A DNA stretch of 64,000 nt from UBA11051 sp964390495 (GTDB lineage: Bacteria > Armatimonadota > Zipacnadia > Zipacnadales > UBA11051). The position numbers were made by a program, and so were the translations under genes. How positions within the stretch are numbered: position 1 is the first letter of the stretch; the number at the start of each line of letters is the position of its first letter. The notes beneath the pieces were generated by a model that was not told the origin of the DNA, did no database searches, and worked only from the letters and a program-made list of their open reading frames with translations. The stretch lies in contig CAYMIN010000001.1 of the NCBI GenBank assembly GCA_964390495.1, positions 124,001 through 188,000 of the forward strand. The letters are read 5' to 3'. Positions 18,904 to 28,600 of this stretch are shown here, piece after piece.

Positions 18904-20619
18904 CTATTGCGGCGGCACGTCACGAATGATTCTGGGCGTGACGAAGATGAGCAGTTCGCTGTTGGAAGTCTTGACACGCTTGGAGCGGAATAGCTTCCCA
19001 ATGATCGGCAACTTGCTCAAGAGTGGCGTATTCTGATACGTGTAGCTCTCATCCTTCGTCATCAAGCCGCCCATCACAATCGTGTCCCCGTCAGCAACGG
19101 TCACCGTCGTCATGACCTCCTGGGACACGATAATAGGCATGGTCTCACCATTGGGGCCGACCACTTCGCCCACCTGGTTCTCCAGTATCGGGTACACCTC
19201 GATGGTAATTGTGTCATCAGCATTGATACGAGGCACAACTTCGAGGGTGTTCTCGACCTCGAGTTCTTCCCACTCAACCTCGCTGGCGATACGTTGGCCG
19301 AACTGATTATACTCGGTAGTCGAAGTGTAGTACGGAATCGTGGTGTAGAAGCTGATCATGGCATACTGATTGTTGGGACAGGTGACGTGCGGCGCATTGA
19401 TGACGGTGGCCCGCCCCTCGTTCTGCAAGGCGGCAAGCGTCGCCTGCAAGCGGCCGCGGGAATACCTGACAACATTGCCGATGGCTTCGCCGGGGGCAAA
19501 CCCCAGGTTCCAGAACTCCAGCGCGCCATTGGCGACGGTCCAATCAATACCGAAAGCATTCTGCTCTGTACTCAGCACATCCACAAATTTGGTGGAGATC
19601 TCAACTTGCCTAGTAGGCACGTCAAGCATCTCGATGAGCTCGGTAAACTTGTCAATTTCGGCCTGAGTGCCCTGGACGATTAGGGCATTCTCGGGCATGA
19701 AGGCGGTGGGAGGTTGCATCTCGCCCGGGAGGAAGGCCTCGATGCCGCCGCCGGTCCGGCTGCCGCTGCGTGAACTGCCACGATCGGTTCCCCCACCGGT
19801 ACTGCCGCGGGTGGCCCTGCCGCCCCCCAGGCCCGCGTCCTGGCCCCAGCGGGAGCTGGATGAGGCGCCACCGCCAAAAACGTCGGGCCCGGCATACGAC
19901 CGGGGCGTCTGGCCGCTAAGGTGCCCACGGTCCGTAGGTCGATACGCTGGGAATTTCGCGCCGGGCGCGGTGGTGCCAAAGGTGGTGCCGCCAAAGGCAT
20001 AGGCCAGCTCCTCAGCATCTTTGTACTTGAGCGGGATAACCTTGGTGACTATTTTCGGCTCACCGGGCGCGCCCGGAGTCACGATAGTTGAGGCCTCATG
20101 GGGAGTTACCGGTGGCGGCGAGACCACCGGCGGCATCTTGGCAAGCTCTGTCGGCCCGGTCAGTTCAGAGGTGCCGCCGCCGAGCGGCGCCCGGTCAGTG
20201 GTCCGCTCCGCTCCTCGAGTTCCAATCCCCGACGGCAAATCGCCTGTGCTTGAAGACGCACCGGGAGGCGGCTTGGCGGTGACGACATAGACATTGCCTT
20301 CACGATACCAATGGTAGCCGTGGGCTATCGTGATCATCCGCAAGGCGGTCTCCACAGTTACGTCATGCAGTGACACCGCCTCGACCCGCCCCGTGACGTT
20401 TTCGCCGATCACGATATTGACGGCGGCCGCCTTTGCCAGCATCCGCAGCACCGCATCTATGGCCCCGTCTTTGACATCAATGTTGATCAGGCGCTGCTCG
20501 TTGGCGACGTCGCCCTCGGATTGCGCAAGCGCGACTCGGCCACAGACGGCGCATATAGCCAGCATTGCGATAACGCAGGTCGCCATCATCTTCTGCTGCC
20601 AAGCACTGGAGCTTCGCAT
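18904..20619 (-). CDS. pilQ: Type IV pilus secretin PilQ
   Basis: About 571 residues from the ATG at 20619, preceded by AGGGGAG at close spacing; 17 upstream codons are open but lack a signal. A signal peptide ends near GRVALAQ. The N-terminal STN domain (INIDVKDGAIDAVLRMLAKA to YVVTA) is followed by a Gly/Ser/Arg-rich linker, an N1-type domain (TKVIPLKYKDAEELAYAFGG), a second N-type segment (ENALIVQGTQAEIDKFTELI), and the secretin core with ATVINAPHVTCPNNQYAMIS and VADGDTIVMGGLMT, ending LLIFVTPRIIRDVPPQ. Secretins form the outer-membrane channel for the pilus. It closes a pilM-N-O-P(like)-STN-pilQ series, which supports PilQ rather than a type II secretion GspD. No AMIN domain is present. 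Confidence 0.94.
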   Translation of the reverse strand: MRSSSAWQQKMMATCVIAMLAICAVCGRVALAQSEGDVANEQRLINIDVKDGAIDAVLRMLAKAAAVNIVIGENVTGRVEAVSLHDVTVETALRMITIAHGYHWYREGNVYVVTAKPPPGASSSTGDLPSGIGTRGAERTTDRAPLGGGTSELTGPTELAKMPPVVSPPPVTPHEASTIVTPGAPGEPKIVTKVIPLKYKDAEELAYAFGGTTFGTTAPGAKFPAYRPTDRGHLSGQTPRSYAGPDVFGGGASSSSRWGQDAGLGGGRATRGSTGGGTDRGSSRSGSRTGGGIEAFLPGEMQPPTAFMPENALIVQGTQAEIDKFTELIEMLDVPTRQVEISTKFVDVLSTEQNAFGIDWTVANGALEFWNLGFAPGEAIGNVVRYSRGRLQATLAALQNEGRATVINAPHVTCPNNQYAMISFYTTIPYYTSTTEYNQFGQRIASEVEWEELEVENTLEVVPRINADDTITIEVYPILENQVGEVVGPNGETMPIIVSQEVMTTVTVADGDTIVMGGLMTKDESYTYQNTPLLSKLPIIGKLFRSKRVKTSNSELLIFVTPRIIRDVPPQ

Positions 20620-20781
20620 AACTCCCCTCCCTGGGGCACTGTCACATGTCAACTGCATCTCTTGGCCCACGTCATTCGCTGTGGTTTGGTGCTAGGTATG
20701 TTACCCTGTCTCTCGAATGCCTGGATCAGTCCAAGGCTTCCAGTCAAGTACTGCACTACCGCCGGAAACCAGCAGCCCAGG

Positions 20782-21516
20782 CTAGTAGCGGCTGCGACTG
20801 GAGCCGCCTCTGCTGCTACTGCCGCTACGGCTGCTACTGCCGCTACGGCTGCTACTGCCGCTACGGCTGCTACTGCCACCGCGGCTGGAGCCGCTGCGAC
20901 TGCTGCTTCCGCTACGGCTGCTGCCGCCACTACTACCGCCCATCATGCTCTCCTCATCACCATAGATGACATCGCCGCCAAAGAGAGTCGAAAGCAGGGC
21001 GGGGTTGGCATACCTGATCTTGAGCAGGCGAATCGGCAAGTTGGCGCGTTCGTCTTCCTGGGTCTTGGCCCCCTCACCGGGCGTGGTCGTAGCTGCAGCG
21101 CCGGCGGCCTCGGCCGTTGGCGATGACGGCCTGGTCGTGAAGATCGGGGCTCCATATTGGGGCATTGGCCGGTCGGCGCGCGTCTCCGCCCGCTGCGGCA
21201 TTTCACGAATCGAGTAGATATTGTTGTCTTTGACAAACCGCAGATTGACCTGTTTCAGAACGGTCGTGAGCGCCTCGTCCACAGTAACGTCCACCAACGC
21301 GGCTGTAATGCTCTTGTTCTCTGCGCCGGGAGGCAGCGTGTAGGCGAAGCCGGCATTGAAGCGCTTGAAGGCTTCGAGGACCTTTGACAGGGGGGTGTCG
21401 GCGAACTGCACAGAGAATTTCGCATCGTCCTGGGCGTTGGCGGCACCTGCGGCAAGCAAGGTAGCTAGCACCACCAGGCAGAATATGCCGCCGTAAATCT
21501 GCAATCTGGTATTCAT
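20782..21516 (-). CDS. Exported STN-domain protein with Ser/Arg/Gly-repeat tail
   Basis: 244 residues. A signal peptide (MNTRLQIYGGIFCLVVLATL to AANAQ) precedes a secretin-type STN domain (FSVQFADTPLSKVLEAFKRF to NNIYSIRE). Next come a Pro/Ala/Thr linker and a short N1-like segment (RLLKIRYANPALLSTLFGGD). The protein then ends in about 50 residues made almost only of Ser, Arg and Gly. It resembles the beginning of a secretin but has no secretin core, so it is not a pore. GGAGG lies upstream of the ATG at normal distance. Lying between pilP-like and pilQ genes, it may stack on PilQ or compete for its partners. A truncated secretin (split pilQ duplication) is an alternative origin. The repetitive tail is encoded by an 18-bp tandem repeat. 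Confidence 0.82.
   Translation of the reverse strand: MNTRLQIYGGIFCLVVLATLLAAGAANAQDDAKFSVQFADTPLSKVLEAFKRFNAGFAYTLPPGAENKSITAALVDVTVDEALTTVLKQVNLRFVKDNNIYSIREMPQRAETRADRPMPQYGAPIFTTRPSSPTAEAAGAAATTTPGEGAKTQEDERANLPIRLLKIRYANPALLSTLFGGDVIYGDEESMMGGSSGGSSRSGSSSRSGSSRGGSSSRSGSSSRSGSSSRSGSSSRGGSSRSRY
20814..20885 (-). repeat. 18-bp coding tandem repeat (Ser-Ser-Arg-Ser-Gly-Ser)
   Basis: Four consecutive units of TGCTACTGCCGCTACGGC (plus strand) at 20814, 20832, 20850 and 20868; the first three are identical and the fourth differs at a few bases. Degenerate copies continue to about 20940. The unit length is a multiple of three, so copy-number change would lengthen or shorten the Ser/Arg/Gly tail without a frameshift. 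Confidence 0.93.
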
Positions 21517-21604
21517 AGGACCGACCTCCTGTTGACCGGATTTCTCCCCCTGGACCTGACAAGCCCAACGCCCGGCTGCCGCTATTGAAGTTGTGTGCGG
21601 TATT

Positions 21605-22345
21605 CTAGGGCCCCTGCTGGCGCGGCCGCGGCTGGCGCCTGCCGGGCCTAGGGGCCGGCGGCTGTGCCTTCTTAGGCTCGGGAGCCTTCTCGCTCAGATA
21701 TACTTCAGTTCGTGCTCCGCTTCTGCGATCCTCCACGACTATGTAATCCTGGTGAATCTCGCTGACTTTCCAGGTCTCGACCACGTCTCCAGGGCGAACC
21801 ACGCCGCTCTCCTTTTCGTCGCCCTCACCGTATTCGTACACAGCCAAGGCCTGGCCATCCTTGGTCCACATGATGCTGGTGACCCGCAGCGGCTTCTCCG
21901 GTCCGATGACTGACGGCGGAGGCGGAGGCGCTGCTCGCGGCGGTACTTCGGGCGCTGGGAAGCCCATCCGCTGAGTTACCGGTATCTGGGCCCAGTTGGT
22001 CCCGTAGTTGGTTATTCTCAGGTCATCAAGGGTGACTTCCTCGGCAACCCCAGCTCCAGCAGCGGCTGCGAACGGATTGGGGTTGCTGGGCTCGATCGGC
22101 GGCAAGGCCGGCTGCGCTTCGGCTGCGGCGGCCGGCCCCGGACCGCCAGGTTCGCCGCCCATCGGTCCGCCCATGCCTTCCCCACCCGGCGGTGGGGGCG
22201 CCGGCGGCATCTCGCCCTGAGCCATTGACGGGGTAGCCCCCCCGCGCATGGTAGGGACGACGAATAACAGGAATACCACCCCCGCAAGCACCATTATACA
22301 AAGTGCGCTTGCCATCATGATTTTCGCATTGCGTGGGTTAGTCAC
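21605..22345 (-). CDS. PilP/GspC-like pilus assembly protein
   Basis: 246 residues. The GTG start at 22345 has AGGAG 6 nt upstream. One N-terminal membrane helix (about 10-32) is followed by a Pro/Gly/Ala-rich linker, and then a small beta domain: PLRVTSIMWTKDGQALAVYE, GVVRPGDVVETWKVSEIHQD, YIVVEDRRSGARTEVYLSEK. This succession of short strands is that of the HR domain of PilP and GspC, which contacts the secretin N-domains. It lies directly after the PilO-like gene, where pilP is expected. Proteobacterial PilP is a lipoprotein, but this protein has a transmembrane anchor and no lipobox. Assignment rests on position plus motif shape; sequence similarity is weak. Confidence 0.7.
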   Translation of the reverse strand: MTNPRNAKIMMASALCIMVLAGVVFLLFVVPTMRGGATPSMAQGEMPPAPPPPGGEGMGGPMGGEPGGPGPAAAAEAQPALPPIEPSNPNPFAAAAGAGVAEEVTLDDLRITNYGTNWAQIPVTQRMGFPAPEVPPRAAPPPPPSVIGPEKPLRVTSIMWTKDGQALAVYEYGEGDEKESGVVRPGDVVETWKVSEIHQDYIVVEDRRSGARTEVYLSEKAPEPKKAQPPAPRPGRRQPRPRQQGP

Positions 22346-22447
22346 AGGCGACTCCTGCGATGCTGGTTCTCCCCTTACTGTGCCTACTTCCTGTCCCCGA
22401 TAGCCTTCGGCGCGCGCCGGCGGTTGCTGCCGACTGATCTCGTCAAG

Positions 22448-23200
22448 TTACTCTCCGTCCATAGGCTCCTCATCCGCCGCCGGAGGCACGACCTGTTCAC
22501 CCCCAGGACCTGGTGGCGCCCCAGGCCCAACTCCTTCGGGGCCCGGTGCTCCCCCAGCAGCCGGAGCAGGCGCTGCTGCAGGCGGCGTCTCGATTAGCAG
22601 ATACAGACTGACCGGTACGGTAGCATTAAGGGCATCGCCCTCCCCCGAAAGACTCAACCCCGATATGGTGGCAACTCGCTTGTAGTTGCCCAGTGAGGAG
22701 TAGAAACCCTCGATTTGCGCCATGGTGCCACTGATTGACAGGCTCGTCGGGCCAGGCAGGGCGATGAATCCACTGCTCGGGATCTCCGGTGGAGCCATGC
22801 CCGGCGTTGGGAAGCTAATATTGCTGTTAAGTGTAACGCCTGTTGAGTCAAGCCACTCCTTGGTGACGCGTGGTAGGTCCTCGCGATACTCGTACCATAG
22901 AGCGATCATGGCCCCAATCGGCTGGTATGTTGAGATCGCGAAGCTTCTGGTGTCCCGCAACTGCTGGAGACGCACCTGGGCCTCTTCCCACTGGGTTTGG
23001 ACTTCGGCGAGTTTCTGCTCGGCCTGCGGGCGTTCGGCGGCTACCGCCTCTTCGGCGGCGAGTTCCTCCTCCAACTGCGCCAGTGTCTCTTTCTGCGGCT
23101 TGATGAACTTAAGCTGCATCAGCACGACGATACCGATGATCAGCACCGCGGCGACGATGAAGATTGCGAATGTTGGCACTTTCCCAAGAACTCTGCGCAT
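22448..23200 (-). CDS. pilO: Type IV pilus inner-membrane protein PilO
   Basis: About 250 residues from the ATG at 23200 (GGGGAG upstream; a GTG at 23230 would leave the Shine-Dalgarno inside). A single membrane helix (FAIFIVAAVLIIGIVVLMQL) is followed by a coiled coil (ETLAQLEEELAAEEAVAAER onward) and a periplasmic ferredoxin-like domain ending SLSISGTMAQIEGFYSSLGN and ATVPVSLYLLIETPP. PilO pairs with PilN to form the periplasmic collar between PilM and PilP/PilQ. Unusually, a tail of about 45 residues rich in Pro, Gly and Ala extends beyond the domain. It sits between pilN and the pilP-like gene. Confidence 0.88.
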   Translation of the reverse strand: MRRVLGKVPTFAIFIVAAVLIIGIVVLMQLKFIKPQKETLAQLEEELAAEEAVAAERPQAEQKLAEVQTQWEEAQVRLQQLRDTRSFAISTYQPIGAMIALWYEYREDLPRVTKEWLDSTGVTLNSNISFPTPGMAPPEIPSSGFIALPGPTSLSISGTMAQIEGFYSSLGNYKRVATISGLSLSGEGDALNATVPVSLYLLIETPPAAAPAPAAGGAPGPEGVGPGAPPGPGGEQVVPPAADEEPMDGE

Positions 23201-23266
23201 ATTTGTGCCTGCTCCCCATTTATCGCCCACAGCCCGCCGCTGGCAGGCGGGTTTGGGCGCTGCGGC

Positions 23267-23971
23267 CTAAGCGGGCGGTGGCGGTTCCTCGGGCATCGCT
23301 TCCGGCGGCGGTGGCAGGCCGTCCATCATCATGTCCTCCGGTCCGCCGCCTCCGGGTCCACCTCCGCCGCCTTCGCCACCAGGCGGCTCAGGAATCTCAA
23401 CGCCTTCGGTCAGAGTAGCAGTGACATTAAAGGTGATGACTTCCTCCGCAACCCGCATGACCGTAGAGCCGGTTGGCTCCACCGTATCGCCGGCCGGCAT
23501 ACCCGAAATCTGGATGCCGGTGATATGTGGGCAGCGGATCAGGTTGAGCAGGAAGCGGCCTGCCTCAGTGGTATCGGCGATCTGAACGGTGAAGCTGACA
23601 CTGTTGGGCGGGCTGATTTCGAAACTGGTCATCTGAGCGCGAGAGTATATGTACTCATTGATCTTCCAGAAGCGGTCGAAGAACTGCTCGCCGCTGGCGT
23701 CAGCATTGTCAACAAAGTCAATCTTGGCCTGGATGGGATCGAGTTCGCCCTGCTTGGCCTCCGCCTCTTTCTTGATCTTGCGAACCGCGTCAGCGCGCTG
23801 TTTGGCGTCAGCCAGCTTCTCCTCGGTCCGGGCGATATTGTTCTTGACCTGCTGCAGGGCCAAGACCATCACAATGCCGGCGAGAACGATGGCAATCAGG
23901 CAGAATACGCTCGCCTTGACATTGCGCCGCCCCTGGACGATGACTTTCGGCAGCAGATCAACGCGTAACAC
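23267..23971 (-). CDS. pilN: Type IV pilus inner-membrane protein PilN
   Basis: 234 residues starting GTG at 23971, five bases after GGGAGGAG. The N-terminal motif MLRVDLLPKVI is a variant of the INLLP motif by which PilN docks on PilM. A membrane helix (VFCLIAIVLAGIVMVLALQQ) precedes a coiled coil (NIARTEEKLADAKQRADAVR) and a periplasmic domain with AQMTSFEISPPNSVSFTVQI and FLLNLIRCPHITGIQISGMP. The C-terminus is a Gly/Pro-rich tail (EPPGGEGGGGGPGGGGPEDM) not typical of PilN. Gene order pilM-pilN-pilO and the docking motif make the assignment firm. Confidence 0.9.
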   Translation of the reverse strand: MLRVDLLPKVIVQGRRNVKASVFCLIAIVLAGIVMVLALQQVKNNIARTEEKLADAKQRADAVRKIKKEAEAKQGELDPIQAKIDFVDNADASGEQFFDRFWKINEYIYSRAQMTSFEISPPNSVSFTVQIADTTEAGRFLLNLIRCPHITGIQISGMPAGDTVEPTGSTVMRVAEEVITFNVTATLTEGVEIPEPPGGEGGGGGPGGGGPEDMMMDGLPPPPEAMPEEPPPPA

Positions 23972-24019
23972 TGATGCTCCTCCCGGACAAGAACTTGGGC
24001 GATGCGTACTACGCTGTTT

Positions 24020-25402
24020 TCAGTCAAGCATATCGCGCAGGGCCAGACCGACAGCGATGCTGACGGCCGGCCCGACGTCACGCAGGTAGGCCTCGGAGAC
24101 CTCATCGGGATCGAACTGAATCCTGGCAAATGGATCAGCAATCTTTGCGGGGATGCCGATTTCGGCTCCCAAAAACTCGGTCAGGCCGGGGATGCTTGCG
24201 CTGCCTCCGGACAGGATGATCGTGCTGATCTGTTCCTGCCGATGCTGGCGCTGGTAGTGCTGGATGGAGCGCTGTAGCTCGGTAGCCAACTCGGTCAAGG
24301 GGTCAATCAGGGCTTCTGAGACCTGCTGCTGGGCCCACTGCTCTTCTTCAGAAAGCGGCTCTGCTTCCGCGACTGCTGCCTCAGTGGCGGCGGGCTCGCC
24401 GCTCTCCTCAGGTGCCGCGACTGCCGCCTCTGCACCCGGCTCGGCCTCTACCGGCTGGTCAGGAGGCAGCTCATAGCTCTGCGCATCCACGTCCAGACGG
24501 GTGGCCATGTCATCCGTATCCTCGGCGCCCTCATCTACCTCTTCGGCGACTTCGGAGTCGGAGAGCTCGAAGACCGAATCAGTGGCCTCATCCATGAAGT
24601 CGCCTTCTTCGTCCGCAAATTCGCCTTCTTCCTCTTCGTAGGCGAAAAGCCCGGTAACGTCGGCGAACTGGCGCTTGGCGCGTTCGGCATCTTGTTCGGC
24701 GAGTTGGACGTTCTGCCTGACGGCTGCGGTAAGGGCCTCGCCGCCGGTCGGTATGGTTCTGATGAATACGGGCACGCCCTGACAGAAAATGGAGATAAGG
24801 CTGCCGGTATGCCCGATGTTGACAATGACGACGGTGGACTGCATGGTGGTTTCGTCGCCGAGTTCCACGAGGGCGCGTCCCAATGCCAGAGGCTCAACAT
24901 CAATCGCCACTGGCGTCATCCTGGCCCCCAGGATGGTCTCGGCATGAGCATTGACCATGTCTTCCTGGGCCACGGCTAGCAGCACTTCCATATTCTCGCT
25001 TTCCGGGCTGACCCCGGGGTGCTGTACAGCTTCAAAGTCATATATGACCTGATCCACGGCGAAGGGGGTTTGCCGGTCAAGCTCCCACTGGACAGCTTCG
25101 TCCAGCTCCTTGGCTTCCATGCGAGGCAACTCGGCGATTCTGACGACCACATCGGTTTCGCCGCCGACGGAGGCGACCACTTTCTTGACGCTGAAGCCAT
25201 ACTCCGAGGCCGCCTCACTGATAGCCTCGCTGACTGCCTCCTCATCCACGACGCGACCGCCGACAACACTATTGGGCGGCGTCGGTATGATCGCGGGCCG
25301 CCCCTCAAGCACGATATCAGGCCCGCTCAGGCGCAGTTCAACAGCCTTAATCGTTTCCGTGCCAATATCCAGCCCGAGCACATGAGTCGCGCCGCGAGCC
25401 AT
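24020..25402 (-). CDS. pilM: Type IV pilus assembly ATPase-fold protein PilM with acidic insert
   Basis: 460 residues against about 350 for typical PilM. The actin-like fold is clear: VLGLDIGTETIKAVELRLSG (phosphate 1), VVASVGGETDVVVRIAELPR, NMEVLLAVAQEDMVNAHAET, IVNIGHTGSLISIFCQGVPV (phosphate 2) and ISTIILSGGSASIPGLTEFL. PilM binds the PilN cytoplasmic tail and links the alignment complex to the motor ATPases. The extra length is an acidic low-complexity segment at about 253-357 (FAYEEEEGEFADEEGDFMDE onward) in subdomain 2, between VQLAEQDAERAKRQFADV and the helix DPLTELATELQRSIQHYQRQ. GGGAG precedes the ATG and a strong promoter lies about 66 nt further up. It opens the pilMNO(P)Q unit. 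Confidence 0.94.
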   Translation of the reverse strand: MARGATHVLGLDIGTETIKAVELRLSGPDIVLEGRPAIIPTPPNSVVGGRVVDEEAVSEAISEAASEYGFSVKKVVASVGGETDVVVRIAELPRMEAKELDEAVQWELDRQTPFAVDQVIYDFEAVQHPGVSPESENMEVLLAVAQEDMVNAHAETILGARMTPVAIDVEPLALGRALVELGDETTMQSTVVIVNIGHTGSLISIFCQGVPVFIRTIPTGGEALTAAVRQNVQLAEQDAERAKRQFADVTGLFAYEEEEGEFADEEGDFMDEATDSVFELSDSEVAEEVDEGAEDTDDMATRLDVDAQSYELPPDQPVEAEPGAEAAVAAPEESGEPAATEAAVAEAEPLSEEEQWAQQQVSEALIDPLTELATELQRSIQHYQRQHRQEQISTIILSGGSASIPGLTEFLGAEIGIPAKIADPFARIQFDPDEVSEAYLRDVGPAVSIAVGLALRDMLD

Positions 25403-25467
25403 GACGCTAGTCTCCCTGTCTGTGGGATAGGGATATCTACTAGATTGTCTGCCTCTTATTGAACTTG

Positions 25468-25496
25468 AGTTTAATGTATTGCCAGGCCTTTGTCAA
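25468..25496 (-). promoter_or_regulatory. Promoter for the pilM-N-O-P-Q unit
   Basis: On the minus strand, a perfect TTGACA (25491-25496) and TAAACT (25468-25473) are separated by exactly 17 nt. The predicted start lies about 60 nt before the pilM ATG. Apart from the short palindrome ACTACCGGTAGT, I see nothing else in the space between pilM and the giant exported-protein gene. Confidence 0.65.
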
Positions 25497-25602
25497 GCTT
25501 GCTGACAGACGTTGCCTCGGCCCCAAGAAGCTACCTAGCACGCGACTACTACCGGTAGTCATATGTACTTTCTATGACAACGTCTTGTACGAATAGTTAC
25601 AT

Positions 25603-28600
25603 CTAGCTTGGGTCGAACGACACGCTTGACGTACGCCGCTCGCGGATCACCGGACCGGCGTCCGGTGATACGACGGCCGAATAGACATCCGCTGACTGGA
25701 CGATGATCGGGTCACCGGCGGCCCGAGCACTGGAGGCATCGAGCAGCCGCAGGTCATAGACGCGACCCAGGCTGGTCCAGAACAGCCAGTAGCGGACGTT
25801 ACTCACATCTTCGTCTTGTTCATTCTTGACGGTGTAAGCCTCCGGCTTGACTACCAGACGCCCCTCGGCCCCACCGGTGCGAATCGGCACCGGCGTCTCC
25901 ACCGACCACCCGGGCACCTCGTGCCACTCTACCACACCGCTGCTGCCATCGGCGCTATCGTAGGTAATCTGCAAGGTGTAACCGATATAGCCCTCCGACA
26001 CTGTTATGATGCCGGCCCCATTGTTGGCGGAGTACGGAATATCCGTGCCTGTGTCGTAAGCGTTGACCACCGAAGCGATGCTGCTGATCGAGGGCTTGGC
26101 GACACGAACGGAAGTCGTGTAGGTCTTGTGCATGAAGCCACTGCGGCCGAAATGGGGGCTGCTGCTAACCGGGTAACGACGTCGCCAGAACACCGTCAGC
26201 CGGCCGGGGTCAAGATCCGCATTGTAGAAGGCCGAGGGGCAGTCGTCATCAGCACCGTTGCGCGTGACACGATACACGTATGGGTAGTAGGCCCCGTACA
26301 CGGCAACATCCATGAGATCGGCCTCGGCGTCTCTGGCCGGAAATACAGTCACCGGGTCGGCGGGATTGTCAACATTGTAAAGCGGCGAACTGAAGCTGAC
26401 GGTGCCGGTGGCGGGACCGATCTCCATCACCACATACTGGTCAGGCACCGTCATCCCCTTGGCCCGCAGTTCCGTCACTTTCGGGTCCATCAGCAGATAA
26501 TAACCGCTGCCACTGTCAACTAACGCCGCCGGCGGCGCACCAGCGGTGAGCGGATAGAGCCTCGGCAGGACGCGGTAGGCCCCGCGCGAGCGATAGTACG
26601 TGCCCTTCTGCCACGCAACGTGGAACAACTGCGCCTGTGGCCGGTTGCCATCGCTGGGGTCATCGTAAATCAGGGCCAGACAGAACGCCGGGTCCAGGTA
26701 GGAGTTGCTCCACAGATAGTTGCTGTTCCCAGGCGTCAGGTTGATATCGCCGGGATTGCGGGCCTCCGGATCTACTTCAGCCAAACTGCCATCATAGCCG
26801 TGGGCGAAGCTCCAATCCTCAGTGGTGTGATGGCATAGCCAGTCCAGCCCGCGACTGCTAAAGACCTGCCGCAACCCGTTGGCGGAGAATTCCTCCGGCA
26901 TCGCGACCCAACTGCCGGAAGTAGTATAAACATACGGCCCATCGGCGGGTTGCAGCCTCGAGAAGGCGAGCTTGCCGTAATTGGGGATGGTGCTGTCGGC
27001 TCCGTCCATGCCGCCGGGGTCGAAACGCGTCCAGCAGATATCGGCCTCACCCTCGGAGCGGGCGTAGCCGGAAAAGAACAGGTTCACATTACCGCTCGGA
27101 TCGGAAAACACAGAGGGGTCCTTGGTGTAGGTGAAGGGACTCTGGGTGGGCTTCTTGATGCCGACGTCGTTGGCCGTATCGCGCGGGTCAATGGCCGGAA
27201 AAGCGTCGGCGCGCCACTGCGGTGCGGCGCGGTTGGTGACCGGCACCGGGCCCTCCTTGTTATCGGTGGTGCCCAGGGTGTAGTCCCAGCGGTACATCAG
27301 GTACTGCTTGCCCTCGGAGCCGGTGTGCCAGAACAGCCAGTGCTCGCCGTCCCCATCAATGAAGCTGCGCAGGTTCTCCTTAGGCAGACCGCTGGCATAT
27401 ATCCACTCGCCAGCGCCCGAGCCGGTCCACGCCCAGTCACTGGCCGTGGAGGTGTCGTAGCGCAGGGTGGATTCGGTGCCACCGGGGTGCTGCAATCGCC
27501 GGTGCCAGAATACCCAGCGGGCCGCAGCATCGCCCAGCGCCCACGGACTCGAGGAGACCGTGCCCTCAGCGCTGTCATTGCTCAGATTGTAGGCGTCGGT
27601 TAGCAGACCAGCAGCAGCATCCCATGCGTATCCCCGATAGAGTTGATCGTCGGCAACGTCACCGGCGTACTCGGCCTTGGCATACAACAGGTTGACGGGC
27701 GCGCTGCTGGAGGGGATGTTGGCGGTGCTATTGCCGGGCGGACATTCGCTGCCCACGGCTTTAGGAGTAGGCTCATAGACGCTGGGGCGGTTGCCGACCC
27801 AGATGACCTGGACTTTGTTGTCAGGATCAATAATCGGCACCGGCGAGGCGTCGGCTGAGTAGTAGTCATTCTGCGGCAGGCGGCTGCCGAAGACACGCAC
27901 ATCGCCCAGGACCGTGTCATACACCGGCTCCAGCGGGTGGTCTGCCAGCGGATCGAACTGCGCGTCGAAGGTGTTGGTAGCCGTGCCGCCGGGGCCACCG
28001 ATCTCGAAATCAAGCGCCCCGTCGCCATCGGTATCCAGGAAGTAGAGCGTTTGCCCCAGATAGGTGCCCGCCGGCTGGCCCAGGGGCACCGGATAGCCGC
28101 TGTAGCCGGCCTGCAGCCGCCCGAACAGCTCGGTACCACCGGTGGCAAATGGCAGCGCCGAGGTGATGTCCCACTCGGCATCAGCCGTCAACCCGGGATT
28201 ATAACTCTGCAGCGTCAACCGGGTAATCGGCGTGCTCTGGGCGATGCGGGTATAGGAGTAGTCGTACGCCGGCACCTCGATGCGACTGTAGTGCGGCAGA
28301 CTGATCTCACGAGCGGAAGCGTCCGGATCATAAACATTGGCGACGCGTATCGGCGAGGTGACGTTGCCGTCATTGAGCACCGGCAGACCGGTCCGGGGCG
28401 AGGTCTCGGACGGGAAAGCGCGATAGCCGGCGGCAACGTTTTGCACATTGGTGTCAGGCCTGTAGGTGTTGACGCCGGGTTGCACGCGGCCGATCTGCAC
28501 CGCCGGCACCGTGGCCCTCATCGCGGGCTTGCGCAGCACCGAGACCTGGATGTCGCCGACATCGTACTCCTCGCACCACAGGTCGTGCTCCTGAACAGTG

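Noticed and set aside
20782..20940. CRISPR-like repeat
   Set aside because: The 18-bp units are adjacent without spacers and encode a Ser/Arg/Gly tail, so this is a coding tandem repeat.
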